Shown in pieces: positions 55,971 to 56,328 of a DNA stretch of 56,328 nucleotides. This stretch comes from Shewanella sp. TC10. GTDB taxonomy: Bacteria > Pseudomonadota > Gammaproteobacteria > Enterobacterales > Shewanellaceae. Made by a program: the position numbers and the translations under genes. The stretch is taken from contig NZ_VKHR01000006.1 of NCBI RefSeq assembly GCF_009663145.1, forward strand, positions 57,662 through 113,989, given 5' to 3'. The first letter of the stretch is position 1. Each line of letters begins with the position of its first letter. The notes below the pieces were generated by a model. That model had not been told where the DNA came from and did no database searches. It saw only the letters and a list, made by a program, of their open reading frames with translations.

Positions 55971-55997
55971 AAAACCTCGCCTTGGCGAGGTTTTTTT
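55971..55997 (+). terminator. Intrinsic terminator (array copy 2)
   Basis: AAAACCTCGCC / GGCGAGG with T-tract, same hairpin as copy 1. Confidence 0.9.
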
Positions 55998-56111
55998 ATG
56001 GCTGAAATTTGTTGTTGTGAATTCAAAAGCAAGAAGGCGATTATTATTCCAAGCAGAAAGACTTGTGTAGATTGTCATAAAGGTGTTGCTCACCCTTATC
56101 CTAAAAAGTAA
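55998..56111 (+). CDS. 37-codon ORF in array copy 2, ending in the CymA tail
   Basis: Same layout as the ORF at 55805, with a single amino-acid difference (Gln to Lys: KSKKAIII). It starts right after the terminator T-tract and ends with the CVDCH motif and PYPKK. Coding status is uncertain. Confidence 0.35.
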   Translation: MAEICCCEFKSKKAIIIPSRKTCVDCHKGVAHPYPKK

Positions 56112-56163
56112 GTCGACCCACACAATAGAGAGTGAATCGGGAGTGATGACCCGAAGATGTAAG

Positions 56164-56190
56164 AAAACCTCGCCTTGGCGAGGTTTTTTT
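56164..56190 (+). terminator. Intrinsic terminator (array copy 3)
   Basis: AAAACCTCGCC / GGCGAGG with T-tract, third copy of the same hairpin. Confidence 0.9.
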
Positions 56191-56304
56191 ATGGCTGAAA
56201 TTTGTTGTTGTGAATTCAAAAGCAAGCAGGCGATTATTATTCCAAGCAGAAAGACTTGTGTAGATTGTCATAAAGGTGTTGCTCACCCTTATCCTAAAAA
56301 GTAA
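56191..56304 (+). CDS. 37-codon ORF in array copy 3, ending in the CymA tail
   Basis: Encodes the same 37 residues as the copy 1 ORF. It starts directly after the third terminator and ends 24 bases before the window edge. Coding status is uncertain. Confidence 0.35.
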   Translation: MAEICCCEFKSKQAIIIPSRKTCVDCHKGVAHPYPKK

Positions 56305-56328
56305 GTCGACCCACACAATAGAGAGAGG

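Larger units (their letters stand above)
55679..56328 (+). repeat. Tandem array duplicating the 3' end of cymA
   Basis: The segment beginning AGAAAGACTTGTGTAGATTG, which encodes the last 18 codons of cymA including CVDCH, recurs at 55679 (in the gene), 55862, 56055 and 56248. Spacing is 183, 193 and 193 bp. Each full unit also contains a linker with TGATGACCCGAAGATGTAA, a terminator hairpin and an ATG-initiated stretch. The first linker is 10 bp shorter. The fourth copy runs to the window end, where the linker begins to diverge, so the array may stop or continue there. Confidence 0.95.

Noticed and set aside
55568..56316. Minus-strand ORFs over the cymA array
   Set aside because: They arise from the repeated units read backwards and lack ribosome sites; the plus-strand relation to cymA explains the sequence.

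Overview
The window looks like a chromosomal segment of a Shewanella species. It carries a CymA-type tetraheme quinol dehydrogenase, a DmsE/MtrA-like multiheme cytochrome, the bioH-gntX-nfuA neighbourhood, a caa3-type cox cluster beside lexA-sulA and plsB, TonB-linked iron uptake under Fur-like sites, and moderate-to-low GC. No rRNA, tRNA, CRISPR array, transposase or integrase gene was recognised.

Layout. 1-470: truncated multiheme cytochrome, divergent from an AraC-type regulator (635-1603). 1.9-13.8 kb: core genes (tex, an SBP-like protein, radical SAM, ABM monooxygenase, bioH, gntX, M14 peptidase, nfuA). 14.1-18.6 kb: an orphan pseudopilin, then a divergent PepSY protein / TonB receptor pair with twin Fur boxes. 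18.8-25.2 kb: two tandem S9 peptidases, a MATE exporter and a polysaccharide deacetylase. 25.2-29.3 kb: an accessory island made of hairpin-rich noncoding DNA followed by a small array of integron gene cassettes (attC-like sites, no integrase in view). 29.3-38.2 kb: the aa3/caa3 cytochrome oxidase operon coxB-coxA-ctaG-coxC-surf1-SCO-like-ctaA-ctaB-sco on the minus strand, with a small DUF2909 gene on the plus strand inside it. 38.6-39.8 kb: lexA-sulA with two SOS boxes. 40.1-48.0 kb: plsB, a TyrP-like permease, an AraC regulator divergent from a DUF3302/HlyD pair, a two-domain VOC protein and a small membrane protein. 48.1-54.4 kb: a copper/silver efflux operon (small Cys/His protein, Cys-repeat protein, CusB, CusA) with striking in-frame repeat expansions. 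55.2-56.3 kb: cymA followed by a tandem array that re-duplicates the end of cymA.

How the parts work together. The cox block encodes the oxidase and nearly all of its copper and heme a assembly factors. CymA and the multiheme cytochrome at the left edge belong to the anaerobic respiratory network typical of Shewanella. The PepSY/TonB pair is an iron-starvation module. The Cus block is a periplasmic copper handling and efflux module.

The most unusual features are: (1) the 183/193-bp tandem array after cymA, where each unit carries the last 18 codons of cymA (including the heme-IV motif), a terminator and an intact 37-codon ORF; (2) the integrase-less cassette cluster, including a translationally coupled two-gene cassette of unknown function; (3) the repeat-expanded metal-binding proteins of the Cus operon.
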